Of a DNA stretch of 64,000 bases, positions 26,050 to 37,848 are shown piece after piece. Made by a program: the position numbers and the translations under genes. Every line of letters begins with the position of its first letter. Position 1 is the stretch's first letter. The notes under the pieces were generated by a model. The model was not told where the DNA came from and ran no database searches. It saw only the letters and a list, made by a program, of their open reading frames with translations. The DNA comes from Gibbula magus (Eukaryota; Mollusca; Gastropoda; Trochida; Trochidae), in the NCBI GenBank assembly GCA_936450465.1, contig OW388293.1:85582134-85646133 (forward strand), written 5' to 3'.

Positions 26050-26690
26050 CAAAATGGCTTCACCAGTCTCCACTGAAATCTTATAATTCGTATTAACGTA
26101 TTACTACAAGCTTTGAAATACCTTAAAACAAGTTATTCTATGTTTTAGTTGTGTGTTCAAGCAATGCAAAATGAGATTTGTTTCCAAAACAAAGCAGTAA
26201 CTATTGAAAATAATAAGTCTGTAATGCACAGATCTTTAAACAGCTGATCGAACTGTTCAAAACTCTGTGCACCGCGTGCGTCATTTTATAATGTCATCTG
26301 ACAATTATACGACACCTACTCTTAGTTAGGAGTTGTTACTATGGCAGCGGGGTACATTAAATGTGTTCAACATGACATTGACGCGGTACATCCGTTAGCC
26401 AATCAGAAACGAGTATTTTACTACAAGGAAAGATAAGAGTTAATGTAAGTCAGAAAGTATATCGCTCTTGAGAACAGTTTTCTCACGGAAACATGATTTT
26501 TTTTACTATACAGTCAATCCGTGATTAGTTAACAAACTAACAGTATGAGACTTAATTTCAAGGGAAAACTTAGTTCATTGAAAGAAGGGAAATGTCATTC
26601 GTATGACGCTAGAAACGGTGTTTCAGTAAAAACAAGTTGCAGTCAATACCATGCATTTGTGAACATTGGTTGAGTACGAATGGATGATCT
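26050..26690. other. A2-specific sequence with a foldback
   Basis: A 19-bp inverted pair (TGCACAGATCTTTAAACAG at about 26227 and its partner ending at about 26273) forms a hairpin. I find no outer element ends and no gene. Confidence 0.5.
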
Positions 26691-26699
26691 GAAAACAAG

Positions 26700-26880
26700 T
26701 GCCACTGGGGCTCATTTAATGGCATTTATTTGCTTTTCTGTGTCTGGTTCTCTCAATGCTTCATCAGGAAGATCAAAGCTACAGCGAGAGATATCCATTA
26801 CAGGTGACTCAATAAAAGCAAAAACACATTAATGGAAGATGTAAGTTATTTTTGGGCGAGTTGCTCCATTTAGGCGTGTT
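26700..26880 (+). repeat. Diverged direct copy of module M1
   Basis: It contains GGGCTCATTTAATGGCATTTA, TGTCTGGTTCTCTCAATG, AGATCAAAGCTACAG and GGCGAGTTGCTCCATTTAGG, in M1 order. It lies 2.3 kb upstream of the main M1 of the same unit, as a second, older copy. Confidence 0.7.
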
Positions 26881-27111
26881 ATTGCTTTCCGCTGAAACAC
26901 TACTTATATGTTTGATATTTGATAGATTCGACAACCGGTACCTTTTTCTCGAACTGACTGTTTCTAGCATCAAATGTTCATCTAGCATTATGAATATTAT
27001 AAAGGTAATATGTGGTGATATATATATAAGCAAAATTACAAAAACCAAAAAGGTTTGGTGTATGTTGGTCTTCTTGAAGAATAGAATAGTGCTCTACAAT
27101 TGAAACAAGAT

Positions 27112-27450
27112 GTGTCGGATGCACCCGGATATACCAAAGTTATGGAATATCTGAAAGGGCTCATCACAAGGTATGCACATTCCAAGTTTGAAAGCCCTAG
27201 CTCTGAGCAATCTGAAGTTATGGCAAAGATTAAAGTTTTCTGAAAATGTCCACTGCGGCAAGGTCAAGGGCAAATATGATGACCTCATCTGAAAGGTCTC
27301 ATCACAAGGTATGCACATGCTAAGTATGAAAGCCCTAGATCTGAGCAATCCAAAGTTATGGCAAAGGTTAAAGTTTTTGTGGACAAACACACGGACAGAC
27401 AGACAGACAGACAGGTGAAAAACAATATACCCCCGGAATCTCTGATTCGA
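27112..27450. mobile_element. Repeat-bearing element with 138-bp tandem units
   Basis: Two tandem units of 138 bp share the block CTCATCACAAGGTATGCACA and the AGTTATGGCAAAGRTTAAAG block. A (GACA)n run and an ATACCCCCGGAATC end follow, with a small GAATC/GATTC hairpin. The style resembles the 54336-55304 element, but I could not define its ends. The 152-codon minus-strand frame across it arises from the repeat and is not a gene. Confidence 0.55.
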
Positions 27451-27480
27451 AGGCATAAGAATGGAGCTAAATATAATGTA

Positions 27481-27761
27481 GGAAATAAAGCCAGATTTTT
27501 CTAGATTTTTCAAGTGACGGCTTGTGTTGGTTTGTTGCCACTTTTGTTGCATATGCGCCTGGGCTGGCTGGTTGATTGGGAGCTGCTTGCTGTGTTCTGG
27601 TGATCTTTTTCTGTGTTTCTAGGCGTACGGCGTTTTGGGGCTGGTTTTTTTTTTGGCTGTTTTTTTGTTTTGGCTTTGTTTGAGCAAACATTTGTTGTTG
27701 TGTCTGCAGGTGTTTACCAATTCATTTCGTTCAGCTTGTAGAAAAATCTGACTTTATTTCC
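27481..27761. mobile_element. Small inverted-repeat transposon (MITE), 281 bp
   Basis: Left end GGAAATAAAGCCAGATTTTT and right end, reversed, GGAAATAAAGTCAGATTTTT match over about 22 bp. A1 keeps only its middle (17672-17745). On the minus strand the middle encodes a QPQNAVR-containing frame in both copies, but the copies diverge on either side. Confidence 0.75.
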
Positions 27762-27934
27762 AAACTTTACATCCTAATATTGTTCCCCAAAACTTACATA
27801 CTAAATTGATATGATTGAACCGGGATATTATTTAAAGTTCAATGTTGACTGATTCGGCAAACAATCAAATTCTTTTTTTTTTCAAACATGCAGAATTAGA
27901 GTCACTGAAAGGACCAAGGGGTATAAAATTATAA

Positions 27935-28087
27935 GATAAATAGTTGCGTCTGTTAAATTTCTGGGATTCATTGCTATTCAACAACCGCAAATTTAGTTTA
28001 AAACGGACGGCGTTAGCCAGAGGTTGTAAATGCTGAAACTTGCAGTGTTTTTATTTGTGCAAAATTTTACAAACGCAACTATTTATC
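27935..28087. mobile_element. Small inverted-repeat transposon (MITE), 153 bp
   Basis: The ends GATAAATAGTTGCGTCTGTT and, reversed, GATAAATAGTTGCGTTTGTA form an inverted pair of about 25 bp. In A1 (from 17884) the right end has been lost next to a poly-T run. Confidence 0.75.
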
Positions 28088-28904
28088 GATATTGTTACAC
28101 GACCGTTACTTATCAGGCGTTTGAAACGAACTCTCTTTGTGCGTACCTATCTCTGAGTTGAAAGGACTTTGCGACTGTTCCATTCTTGTTAGAGGTGTGG
28201 TCAGGTGAAAACACATGTAAATACTCGGCGTCATATGTACATTAGCAACAATTTACACATAAGCTCAAACAGTATCACTCAAATATGATCACTTCACAAT
28301 ATCCACGTATCCTTTTAGATGGCGATAAACATATATCTACGACATCAACATAGTAAAATACCTGGGAACAAAAATCTTAAACGTGCCATAACCCATTGTG
28401 ACAATGACGCTAGCATTCTGACGTCAAAACGGTTTATCACTATGACGTCATGCCTTGGCATTCGGGTCGAATCTTGTGAACATGATGTATATGTTCGCGG
28501 TGATTCGCCCCAAGTAATTTGCGGGTATCCATTGTCATTCAACATAGGCAAATCAACCAATCAGAATCAAGGATACACAGAAATCATGTTACAATATTTT
28601 TTACACCAACATGACCCCTACAAAGTTGATAATATTGTAAATGTGTGCAAAATGAGCCACACTTATTGATTTTCACCTAGCAGATGTCTTACATGTCGAT
28701 GAGCAGTTGTGTTGTATCCACGGTAATTTTGGAAGAATTTGAATTTTTCAAAAAATAGTTAAAACCACATAGAAGTATTCCTTGAATATGAATGTACTTT
28801 TCAGTTTAGAGTACGACTTCGAAAACAAATGATATTTGTAATCGAAAATCAATATCATAAAACCAACTGAGGTGTAAACTTTCTTTTGTACCTCAGTACA
28901 TATA

Positions 28905-30490
28905 TATTCTTAATAAAAGTGATATTTGATAACGCAAGGTAGTTTATATAGAGAATATCAACAACTTTCCATTAAATGTTCCTTTCATATTTATTGTTGT
29001 GAGTAATTGAGAGATGGAGATAAATCACCTTGATGACAATATGAAAGTACCGTTGGGCTCATTAGAAGGTATTGATTTCCTCTTTATGTGTCTGGTTCCC
29101 TCAAAGACATATCTGAAAGATCAAAGCTAATGTAACTGCAATAAAATCCGTGCCTTTATTGAAAGCTAAAAGCACAATTAATGTGAGATATACATTATCG
29201 TCGGGGAATTAGTCCACTCAGGTAGAAAACAATTTCCAATGTAACAATAACAACGTAAATGTCGATGACTGTGACAACATGAAGGTGTCATTGCATTGTA
29301 CTAAACAGATTTTGAATGACAATAGTTTGCAATGAAACGGGAACCTAGTATATAATTGGGAGAGGAATGTCATTTTTACAATAATTATTAAAAATCATTG
29401 ATTCCTCACCATCTCAACTTCTTAACTTCTTATAATGGAAATAGTGGATTTAGATATAAATGAACCTTCAACCAAAGGATAGACATATGCACTAATAATG
29501 TTTTAATATTCTTAGAAGTGTTTAACATTAATTTAACCGCTATGTTGCTGCACCCCTCTTTATCTTATATTTATAAATTGGTTTATCTAATACTGATTCA
29601 ACATGTGAATGGCTATGGCAAAGGCCTTCCAATGACAGGGAAATCATATAGTAAGAAACCTACGAACAAAGGATTGTTGTCTCCCTCCATGATGTCTCAG
29701 TAAGATCAAAGCCATGAAGAACAGCCTGTTCAAGTTAACTGAGGAATCTAAGCTCCGGAGAGAAGACAAGGTTACGTCCCTTGATTCAACACAACACTCA
29801 CTAAGAGAGATGCATATTATCTGCTGGGATTGGGTCAGCTTTGTTCTGTCCCTTCTGTAACTAGTATCCTCTGATAAAGTCACTCTCAGAGCTTTGATGT
29901 GAATACTGGATCAATACAGTGTCAGATTTGCTGACCAGATGATGTATGGTCTCAGATTGTATTAGGAACTCCTTGAAAACAATTTAACTTGAAAGAGAAA
30001 CGGTCTGTAATGATTGACACAAACTTATCTTTTAGGACTAAACGTCTATTACCCATAATCGTCACCTGAAGTCATTCCACAAAAAGATTATTTCATTTAC
30101 TTACGAAGTATATATGCAAGTTCTCTGCTGTGAAAATCTACAAGGACTTCTTTTACGAACCTTTAGCAATACTTCATTCAAAATTCAAACTCCTTTCGAA
30201 AAAGTCAAATGATCTAAATGGTGAAAATAGGCGAATCAATATTTCGATACGAACATATGTGTATATACCACATTTACCCAGCAACCATTATTTGAGTTGT
30301 TAGAAAATGTTTTGATAAGTCGGGATAAATGATAATGAACTCATATATATCACTTCGTGAATTAAGTACCTCAATCAACATGGCATAAATTTGCTCTTTA
30401 AACCATAGATCTTAAGTAACGAAGATATATAGGATATCTGTCTCAAGTGAGGTAAAACAAAAATACATTTCGAAAAAAAAGGAAAATATA
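28905..30490 (+). repeat. S module, copy 2
   Basis: It closes A2 and opens B1. M1 lies at 29000-29245 and M3 at 29680-29945. It is the hinge between the 10-kb and 16-kb periodicities. Confidence 0.9.
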
Positions 30491-30503
30491 TAACTTTTAC
30501 TAC

Positions 30504-30850
30504 CAATGCCCAAAATATGTTCATTATCGCTCGAAACTAATTTCATCAACTGGTCTCGTTGGGGTCTCAAGGAAGGAGCTCCTCTCATCAATTATAAACC
30601 CCAAGAGTCATCATGCTTCTATCACTTGTAAAGTACTTTATGACATGTATTCAATGAGATTAAGCCACATTGGTTAATTATTGTACAATCTATAATATGC
30701 ATTGTTTGATATAATTGTCTCACACTGAGATATAATAATGCTCTTGTATATATTTTACTTATAATATGTATTAACATTTTGTTAACTTCTTTGTACACTG
30801 CCCATAATGGGTGTTTTATGTACCATAAATATCTTGTATCTTGTATCGTG
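30504..30850 (+). mobile_element. 5'-truncated LINE 3' end, B1 only
   Basis: B2 (46885) and B3 (63285) read directly across this site, so about 347 bp were inserted, flanked by TAC at 30501-30503 and 30851-30853. The right end has the run AATATCTTGTATCTTGTATC, the kind of short-repeat tail found at the 3' end of CR1/L2/Jockey-like LINEs. No reverse-transcriptase coding sequence remains. Confidence 0.6.
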
Positions 30851-30987
30851 TACCTCGGGAGTTGAGCGAAACATTGCATTTCTCAATAATTGACAGATAT
30901 TATTTTATTATATGATGTTATTCTCCTAATTAGACCACCACTGGGTCGTGCTCACGGTGAGGAGCCGCCCATCACCACAGTAACAAT

Positions 30988-31033
30988 GTGACGTCATAAG
31001 ATAATTTGTTACGTCAAACCATTTATGACGTCA
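30988..31033. promoter_or_regulatory. Cluster of CRE-like TGACGTCA palindromes
   Basis: Two perfect TGACGTCA sites (30988-30995, 31026-31033) flank a half site TTACGTCA. B3 keeps both perfect sites (63424-63431, 63461-63468). B2 has TGACGTCG at the first. TGACGTCA is the known CREB/ATF site; activity here is unproven. No promoter is evident nearby. Confidence 0.4.
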
Positions 31034-31099
31034 AATTATATCACTGGTAACAGTGAACAAAAAGCCATTTATCTCCACTGTATGCCTGAAAGATAAATC

Positions 31100-32180
31100 C
31101 CAGCATTGCTCATTATTGAATAAACGTGAAAGTGTAACTGGCAAGCAGAACTCTTAACGAAGTGCCTCACGTCAGTGATTTAACACACTAACTCAAGAGG
31201 CGTCTCGGTGATCAATAGTGCAATCATTTAACCGGAGCTGGTAAGTAGAATGCAAACACATATTTCCTAATGTCAGTTCTACACTTGAGGAGTCCTCTCT
31301 CACCCTGCTGTTAAGAGTAGCTAGTCATGCTACGCCCTCACTGTTACTGAGCTTCCCACTGGGGCACTATTGCAAATAATGAAGATATACCGATGTAGAT
31401 CATGAACTGGTTGAAATATAATTATGAATTATTTGTATAGGCATGTTTATGTTTTTTTATGATTATGTTTATGAATGAAAGCATAAGGCTGTCTTAAGAA
31501 ATACCATTAATACACATTCCAACTCCCGAATCAAATTCCATTTAGCTTGTTCAGGATTGAAATCAAGTATCAAGATTAATTAATTCAATCGCAACACAAA
31601 TATGTTTTCGGCTTGCGAGTATATCTAATTAACCCTAATTTATATTTGCCATCGAAAAAGGAACTTTTAAATGTTCTATGTAAATACGTCCATATTCCTT
31701 GGTATAAACGTGTCAGTGGTCTGGCATTCTCACTGAGGATCTGCAATACAATTAACAGGGGAATAATCATCAGACATCATCACCCTCCATCCACTCTATT
31801 GACATGTTCAGCACAGGAGATACTTCTCCAAGGAATAAACATTGTCTTATTATTCGTATATGCCAGTTTCAGACAATTCATCAAATAGAAATTATTGAAT
31901 ATAATTATTGACTTATAGAAAGTTTTTATATGTTGATAATGAATCAAACTGTTAAATGTTTACCATCAGTCTTATTATTGTACCCCCATACTCCTCTAAA
32001 AATTTACACTTATATGATATGTATGATTGCTTCAGTAAATTGTCTGGAAGAAATATGCAAATAAGGAAAGTGATGATACTTATCAAAGTTTGTGATTACT
32101 TGAAAGACGCACTATGCGTATTAACTGTTGTCTCAATTTGTGAAGGTAGGTTAGTACAGTGTTACTCTGCAAGTTGGAAT
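31100..32180. other. B-unit sequence, no supported gene
   Basis: The stretch is well conserved between B1 and B2 (47100-48230). Overlapping frames on both strands (31585-31770 minus, 31613-31888 plus) survive in B2, but overall conservation explains this and the differences include amino-acid changes on both strands. Confidence 0.4.
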
Positions 32181-32189
32181 AAAAATGTG

Positions 32190-32480
32190 ACTCAGAACGT
32201 TGAATCGTATTAGGAGACAATGCGACATTGAACGTTGGGTCATGTTCGGAGACAACTTGACTTAGTAATTTAAAACATGTAAGTACAAAATATTACTTCG
32301 AAAGATGAATCATGTTACAACATTATTTGACTCCGAATGTTGAATAATTTCAGAATACTATTTGACTAAGGACAGTGCATCATATTAGGACAAAATATGA
32401 CTCAGTAAGAACACTATGCAATTTAGAACTTTCAATCGTGTTAGGACACTATGTTTCTAAGTTGTATTATGTTAGGACAA
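32190..32480. repeat. Degenerate 35-bp minisatellite, short allele (B1)
   Basis: About eight degenerate units of the form GACTTAGAACGTTGAATCATGTTAGGA. B2 has about twice the array length at 48235-48850. The unit length is not a multiple of three, so it is not coding. Confidence 0.85.
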
Positions 32481-32780
32481 AACGCGATTCTTCATGAGAT
32501 ATGTGCACATAATCAGGATGAGAACACTGTCCCTTTCTTACGTTGAACAACAGTCATCAGAAGATAACATATCCCACCTGGCCCACATAATTTGTAAAAC
32601 ACCTCTGTGTCAGATATTATAATTCTCAGACAATCACACAGACCAGCTGTTATGGTGATGAAAGTAACTGATTATGTCTAAAGTATATAACGAACTGAGC
32701 AATTAATGATACAGACTTTGAATAAATCAAATAGAATATTCCTGGCTTGGAATACATAAATATGTTAACATAACAATTCT

Positions 32781-32890
32781 CACAGGACAAACAATGTTGT
32801 TATCCATTTTCCGGATTTTCCCAAATATTGTCGTATCCTGGAGAATCTGGACGGATCCGGCAAGCGGATTCCACCACTTTTTGTCCTGTG
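32781..32890. mobile_element. 110-bp foldback MITE (B1)
   Basis: It starts CACAGGACAAA and ends TTTTTGTCCTGTG, with further internal pairing (CCGGATT with AATCTGG), so nearly the whole segment can fold on itself. The paralogue in B2 (49563-49672) has even better matching ends. Confidence 0.75.
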
Positions 32891-33147
32891 GCTAGTTTCA
32901 AATAATCAAATAATACTATATATGTTTATATGTTATAGTTTATATTTTACCACCTTCATCATCACAAGCGGTAACTGTTCACATGTCACGTGATTTGCTC
33001 ACTGACTATTTCAATATTTCACTGTCTTTTTATAATAACATCATATGTATTTAGAGCGAATAAATGTTTAAGTGTAAGCATCTTATTTTGATCTCGTGTT
33101 AAGAAATATATATACTCAATTCCTTTTCGAAATATATTAAATACGTC

Positions 33148-33440
33148 GACACCAAAATGTTTGAGCTTACAAAAAGGTCACTGAACCACATCAAAAGCCT
33201 TCTCAATATCTAGACAAAAAACACTATACTGTCCGTTTCTGTCCCTGTAAAAAGCTACACAGAAGCTAGAATTGTTAATGCGTCCGTTTCAGCGCCAGCG
33301 CCTTTACAAAGTCGTGAGGAGAAACTATATTCCCACAAGCTGCATAACAGATAAGGTTCAATCCTCTGAGATGTATTCCTTGTGTAAAGAACTCTCGCCT
33401 GAAATTCAACCAATCTTAAAGAGTTTCCCTTTGAACTCAA
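33148..33440 (-). pseudogene. L1/Tx1-type reverse transcriptase relic (B1)
   Basis: On the minus strand, one frame gives YRDRNGQYSVF, then LDIEKAFDVVQ. This is RT motif A, with the catalytic Asp, as found in L1/Tx1-clade LINEs, where WPF usually follows. Here the Trp codon is TGA, a stop; the B2 copy keeps TGG. Less than 100 codons remain and no other RT motif is visible, so this is a small dead fragment carried along by the segmental duplication. Confidence 0.5.
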
Positions 33441-33800
33441 AATAGATTATATTCACTGAATATTGTTAAGGAGTATCGACCAGTGTCAATGTTCTCTTCC
33501 TTCAAATTGAACATTGACTCATAACCGACTTTCATTTGAAACATTTTATTTAACTGGCTGTGGCCTTTATAGGTATACCAAACACAATGATGTCTCTCGA
33601 CTATTCGCACCATATCAGTCATAACAGCTGCACAGTAGATGCAAACCCGTCAGAGTTTAGTGAACTGTGTCAACCCTCTGACTGTTGACCATGCAGCAAA
33701 CATTTCTTTGTGTAGCATCTTCTGAACATAATTTGTGTATTGAAATGTTCATTGCATCAACACAACAGGAAACAATTAACCAGATACTTGTGAAATGTTG
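33430..33800 (+). repeat. Module M2, B1 copy
   Basis: Matches 15160-15480, 24650-24985 and 51350-51720 directly, and 12700-12970 and 21965-22250 in reverse. It lies directly beside the RT relic. Confidence 0.75.
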
Positions 33801-34948
33801 TTGTCATTTGTTTTCATTTATTGTTCGAATGAGTCACAATTCACAGAAACTTGATACGGTGGCTTGCGAGGGATGAATACATAGTTTAGTAAGTGTTGTT
33901 TTAGGTTTTAGTGGTTGTTAGTTATGTGATTCATTCGAACACACCATACAACACAATTCATTGACCATTGAGTCTCTGGATCGTGGAAGATAATTAGATT
34001 CAAAAGGTCGGGATGCTTTACTTGTCACTGGAACTGATCAAAGACGAAGTTGGTCTGTTGAAAACGTAACCAGATAATGGAAAAACCCTTTCGCGATACA
34101 CCATGACTTCTGGCAACATATCGTTGTGATCTTACATATTGGGTCAGTGCCATGGCTTGAGGTCGTTGCTCAATTCTGAGATGTGAACTGAAACTATACA
34201 ATTGTTAATTAGTTATGGACAAGAATAGCAGAATGCCTCTATGTGTTAGAGGTATGAATTGTTTTCATTAGCAAATGAGAAAATAAATGCCCAATGCTTT
34301 TTAATATTCGAATTATATTGAACAACACCCCTCCACATTAATAAGATATTTAATACAGAGTTTCAAATATCAGACAATAGAGATACAATAGGCTCTTAAA
34401 TATTACTAATATCCATGTAGCTCTATAAATATCTAAAATAGCCCAAGCCAAATGAAGTAGGCATTTAAATATTGTTGAATGTAGCGATGTCTGTTGTCAA
34501 TGTTTACAGAAAATCCAAACAATCAGAGAAACCCAAATGCAATAATACAGTGTCCACAGTATTGAATCCAAAATATAGAACGTCTTTATACCAAAACTGC
34601 TTCTAGAAAGCCATAGAAATATGTATCTTAGTATTTTATTTACTGCACGCTCTAAATTAATGAAATATGTAACCTGTGCGTACGGATACACCTCTTACCA
34701 TGGACGCATGATGCCATCTCACAAAATACCAAAACATAGATCAAGAAATAACCGTTAATAACATTTCTAATTTGAACAATACATTTTCAAAACACTCATT
34801 TCATTGTCTTTCTGTTGAAATTATAACAAGCGCAAATTGGCGAGTAAACAAAAACATTGTATTAATGTAACTATGTCTATACTTATGAATGATGTCAGGG
34901 GACTCTGATGCCATCGGAATGCGACTGTTTTCAATCACGATACAGTTA
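33800..34948. other. B1/B2 near-identical tract beside the transposon
   Basis: From about 34015 to 34768 I find no difference from B2 (51928-52681), while neighbouring B1/B2 sequence shows frequent substitutions and indels. The minus-strand frame 34497-34691 is therefore identical in both copies, but this is not evidence of coding. Confidence 0.7.
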
Positions 34949-35481
34949 AGCCCAACTCACACTACGTACGATCGACTACAATCACTGTACGATTGCGTCG
35001 TGTAGTCATCATGATGTTACTGTGTTGTTACCGTGATGTTAGTGTGTTGTCATCGTATAGTGATTGAGCTAATCGTGCTCCTTGCCCAACACGATTCGTC
35101 CAAATTAGAAACATGTTCCTAATTTCAGAAAATCGTGTTTTGGGCCTGTCGATCGTGTAGTGATTGTGTTTTGAACGTGCAGTGACTGTGTTGTGATTGT
35201 GTTGATCGTGCTTCAGCCTCTGGACACGATAACATCACAATCACAACACTATTGATAAACTGTCCGTCTTGCGATCGTACTGTTGCCGTACTCTAGTTAA
35301 ATTAACCCATAAAGTGCTAAACTTTAGGACCACGATGGCAAGTCGAACAGTACACGAAGTCAACAAGTTCACTATACGATCGGGATACAATCGTTACACA
35401 ATAATTATTGTGTCGGGCTCATAGTTTCAGCATCATCGGCTATTTCGATTAATTAAAGTAGGTGAGTAATAAACAGGATAC

Positions 35482-35575
35482 CAACCTTCCTTCTATTTAA
35501 AATCATTTTCATTAAAGCTTTCGCATTAAAGACCGTTTACTCGTTTAATGAAAATATTGTTAAATAGAAGGTTGT
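35482..35575. repeat. Foldback inside the Harbinger element
   Basis: AACCTTCCTTCTATTTAAAA at the left pairs with TTAAATAGAAGGTT at the right, and TTTTCATTAAA pairs with TTTAATGAAAA. It lies in the non-coding left third of the transposon. Confidence 0.75.
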
Positions 35576-35961
35576 TTAGTTTCTTATATATTAATCCAGA
35601 AAAGTATATTACCGTTCATATAATAAAAATGGATGAAAGATTAAGAATGTTTTATGGATATTATACAACTTTTTTATTCTGTAGAGGCGACGTTTCGACA
35701 TAGATTATAACGTCGGCTTGACATTACAATTTCTTCCGAAATGATGCTTATACGGGATAAAGAAGTTGTATTTCCAAAACAATTGTCTTCATCCTTCATC
35801 AAGTCAATTTCTAGAATGCCAATCAAAGATAATAAATGGATGGGTGGATGGCAATGAACAGACTTGACAATCTAAGACATAATAAGTAACTTTTTTTGAG
35901 GAAGCTGTAGCCATAAAGATGGCCGACACATGTTGTACACTGTGTGTTAAGAGGTCAGAGT

Positions 35962-36148
35962 TTAGCTCAGGGCTTGCAGCTGCCATGGTACAGACCCAGC
36001 TCTAGTTTGAAAGTACGTTGCAAGGGTATCTCGGACGTTGTTGCCGGCTTGACTCCTGTTGTTGCTAGCAGTCTCTCTGCTAGTAGCTGGCGACACTGCC
36101 TCCAGTCTCCGGCGACGTCGTTGTGCTGTCCGTCTTCTTGGTCTGCAG
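35962..36148 (-). pseudogene. Harbinger transposase exon 2, frameshifted
   Basis: An acceptor (TTGTTCAG) at 36149 joins in phase to exon 1 and gives AADQEDGQHNDVAGDWRQ, the acidic segment and G-x-WR that precede the C-terminus in this family. The expected final motif, GNNVRDTLATYF ending in SVPWQ, is present, but in another frame that ends at TAA 35962-35964. A one-base indel must lie between about 36020 and 36095. The element therefore carries a second lesion. The 547-bp intron (36149-36695) contains a nested MITE. Confidence 0.8.
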
Positions 36149-36284
36149 CTGAACAAAACAATATGAACAATACAATACAAAGATATTATGAGAATAAAAA
36201 TACAAAACATGAACAAATTCGGAACATACTTAGATAGATAGATATTACAACCATTTGCATATATATAGGGATTATTATTACTAA

Positions 36285-36645
36285 GTTTGTCATATGACTT
36301 TTACGAAACGAGTGTGAATTTTTTTATTGCCCGAGCGAGAGCGAGGGTTATACACAAATTTGCAAGAGTTTCGTAAAAGTCATATGGCACACTTTCGAGT
36401 GTAATAATTTCTTTATTACCCATTTTATTCCGTCTGATTCGCGTAAAACTAGCCAGGAGACGGCCCACTTCCCTTGCGACGGAAAGCTACAGTGACGTCA
36501 CGAACAATCGTTTTATGAAGTCACTGACGACAGAATACAGGAGGTCGCAGTGAAACAATGGTTGCTAGGCAAACATGATATGTGCACATGTGCTCATATC
36601 AATAATATTAACTCGGTTATTTTCCACCATATGGGTAATAAAGGT
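36285..36645. mobile_element. Composite foldback MITE nested in the transposase intron
   Basis: A foldback pairs CATATGACTTTTACGAAAC (about 36291) with GTTTCGTAAAAGTCATATG (about 36369-36387). Its loop carries CGAGCGAGAGCGAG. It is followed by a segment bounded by CTTTATTACCCA and TGGGTAATAAAG. The same two-part plan occurs at 43173-43556 and 59269-59650. It includes one TGACGTCA site near 36493. Confidence 0.7.
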
Positions 36646-36695
36646 TTTTATCATTTATTTGAGTATATATATATATTACGTGTTTACACATTTAC

Positions 36696-37848
36696 CTTGA
36701 GGATTGCCAGGATAGCGACTGCGAAGGAGGTTATGGAGCATCACGCAGCACAGAATGATGGAGTCTTTGTTCTCCGTCTTCACTTGGCACAACGTACCGA
36801 GCAGGCACTGAAACTTGCAAGACAAAATGCCAAAGGTGTTTTCCATGATCCACCTTGCCCGTGACAGTCGATAGTTGAAGACTTGTTCTTGCCCAGTCAT
36901 CTGACGCCTGCAGTATGGTTTCATCAGCCATGTTCGCAATGGGAAGGCATCGTCACCGATGATGAAATACGGCACTTCTTCCTGGCTGCCCGGAAGTTTA
37001 TCTGGCTCGGGGAGACCCAGGTCTTCATCCTCGAAAAATTGTCTGAGTTCAGAATGCTTGAAGAGCTGGCCATCCGAACAGGCACCATTGGTTCCGACTT
37101 CTACGTATATAAACTTGTACTCATGGTCTACCAAAGCAAATAGTACTTTTGAGAAATAGTGCTTGTAGTTGTAAAATAGTTATCCTGACTTCCTCGGGCA
37201 CTTGATCCGCAATTGTTTTCCATCTAGAGCTCCATATGCGTGCGGCATATTCCACCTTTCCAGAAAGCCGTCAGCTATAGCTTTCCACTGTTCTTGACTT
37301 ACGCATGGTGGCATGACTTCTGATGAATATTCTTCTATAATCGCCTCGCAGACTTCGGGTATGAAGCGTCCAATGGTGTTGCTGACGACTCTGAAGAAGT
37401 ATTGCAGGTCCAAGTAGCTGTTCCCCGTAGCAAGATAACGTAGCGTTACCGCAATCTTCAAGCCTGGGTCGAGTGCCTTCCTGAAAGAAGTGTCTCTCTT
37501 CGTGATTCGAGGACCGACTCGAGTGACTAACTCCTGGAAGAGAGCATTGTCTACCCTAATGAAGGTCTTGTAGCTGACCCGGTCCTCGTTATTCAACTCC
37601 GCGAGCAGAATCTCGTACTGCCCATACAAGGGTCTCTGCAGCAGCCAGCCTCGTGTCCAAACGGTTCTCGCCCTTCTCTTCTTTAGCGGTCCCTCCAGCT
37701 GCAACACTCTTTTCCTCTTGCTTGTTTCGTCATTCAACTCTATAATATCTAATTCCACATCAATTAGCTTCAGTTGAAATTCCAATCTTCTTCTAGTTGT
37801 CACTTTCAAAACCTGATGCGCAACTAAACTGGTGCGCCTTGCATTCAA
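36696..37848 (-). pseudogene. Harbinger transposase exon 1 (HARBI1-like), one nonsense codon
   Basis: From the ATG at 37848 one frame runs to a splice donor (CAAG/GTAAAT) at 36696/36695. It is interrupted only by TAA at 37180-37182, codon 223, right after CPRKSG. The residues around it (family pattern CPxxSG-S-LYYNYK) show the frame continues as LFYNYKHYFSKVLFALVD. The order is a basic N-terminus (about 1-65), a conserved WLLQRPLYGQYE segment, then the DDE nuclease: D209 in GALDGK, D259 in GACSDGQLF, D300 in IGDDAFPL, E336 in RWIMENTFG. About 384 codons plus exon 2 is normal for HARBI1-like nucleases. A single stop in otherwise clean sequence implies recent inactivation. Confidence 0.9.

Larger units (their letters stand above)
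20540..30490. repeat. Segmental duplication unit A2
   Basis: Tandem copy of A1. It lacks the 1.2-kb element of A1. It has its own insert at 22235-22455 and its own 26050-27550 segment, with small transposons at 27112-28087. Its last 1.6 kb is the S module that also opens B1. Confidence 0.9.

Noticed and set aside
27094..27552. 152-codon minus-strand frame
   Set aside because: It is produced by two 138-bp tandem repeats and a GACA microsatellite; the internal repetition explains its length.
29644..29883. 79-codon minus-strand frame over M3
   Set aside because: It overlaps the plus-strand frame, is not held in the other copies, and matches no known family.
31585..31888. Overlapping frames on both strands kept in B1 and B2
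   Set aside because: The stretch is generally conserved between units. Substitutions change residues in both frames and the plus frame shifts at its end.
34497..34691. 64-codon minus-strand frame identical in B1 and B2 (52410-52604)
   Set aside because: The whole surrounding 750 bp is identical, so the identity says nothing about coding. There is no domain or splice context.
36883..37143. Plus-strand frames over the Harbinger transposase
   Set aside because: They are antisense shadows of the transposase exon.
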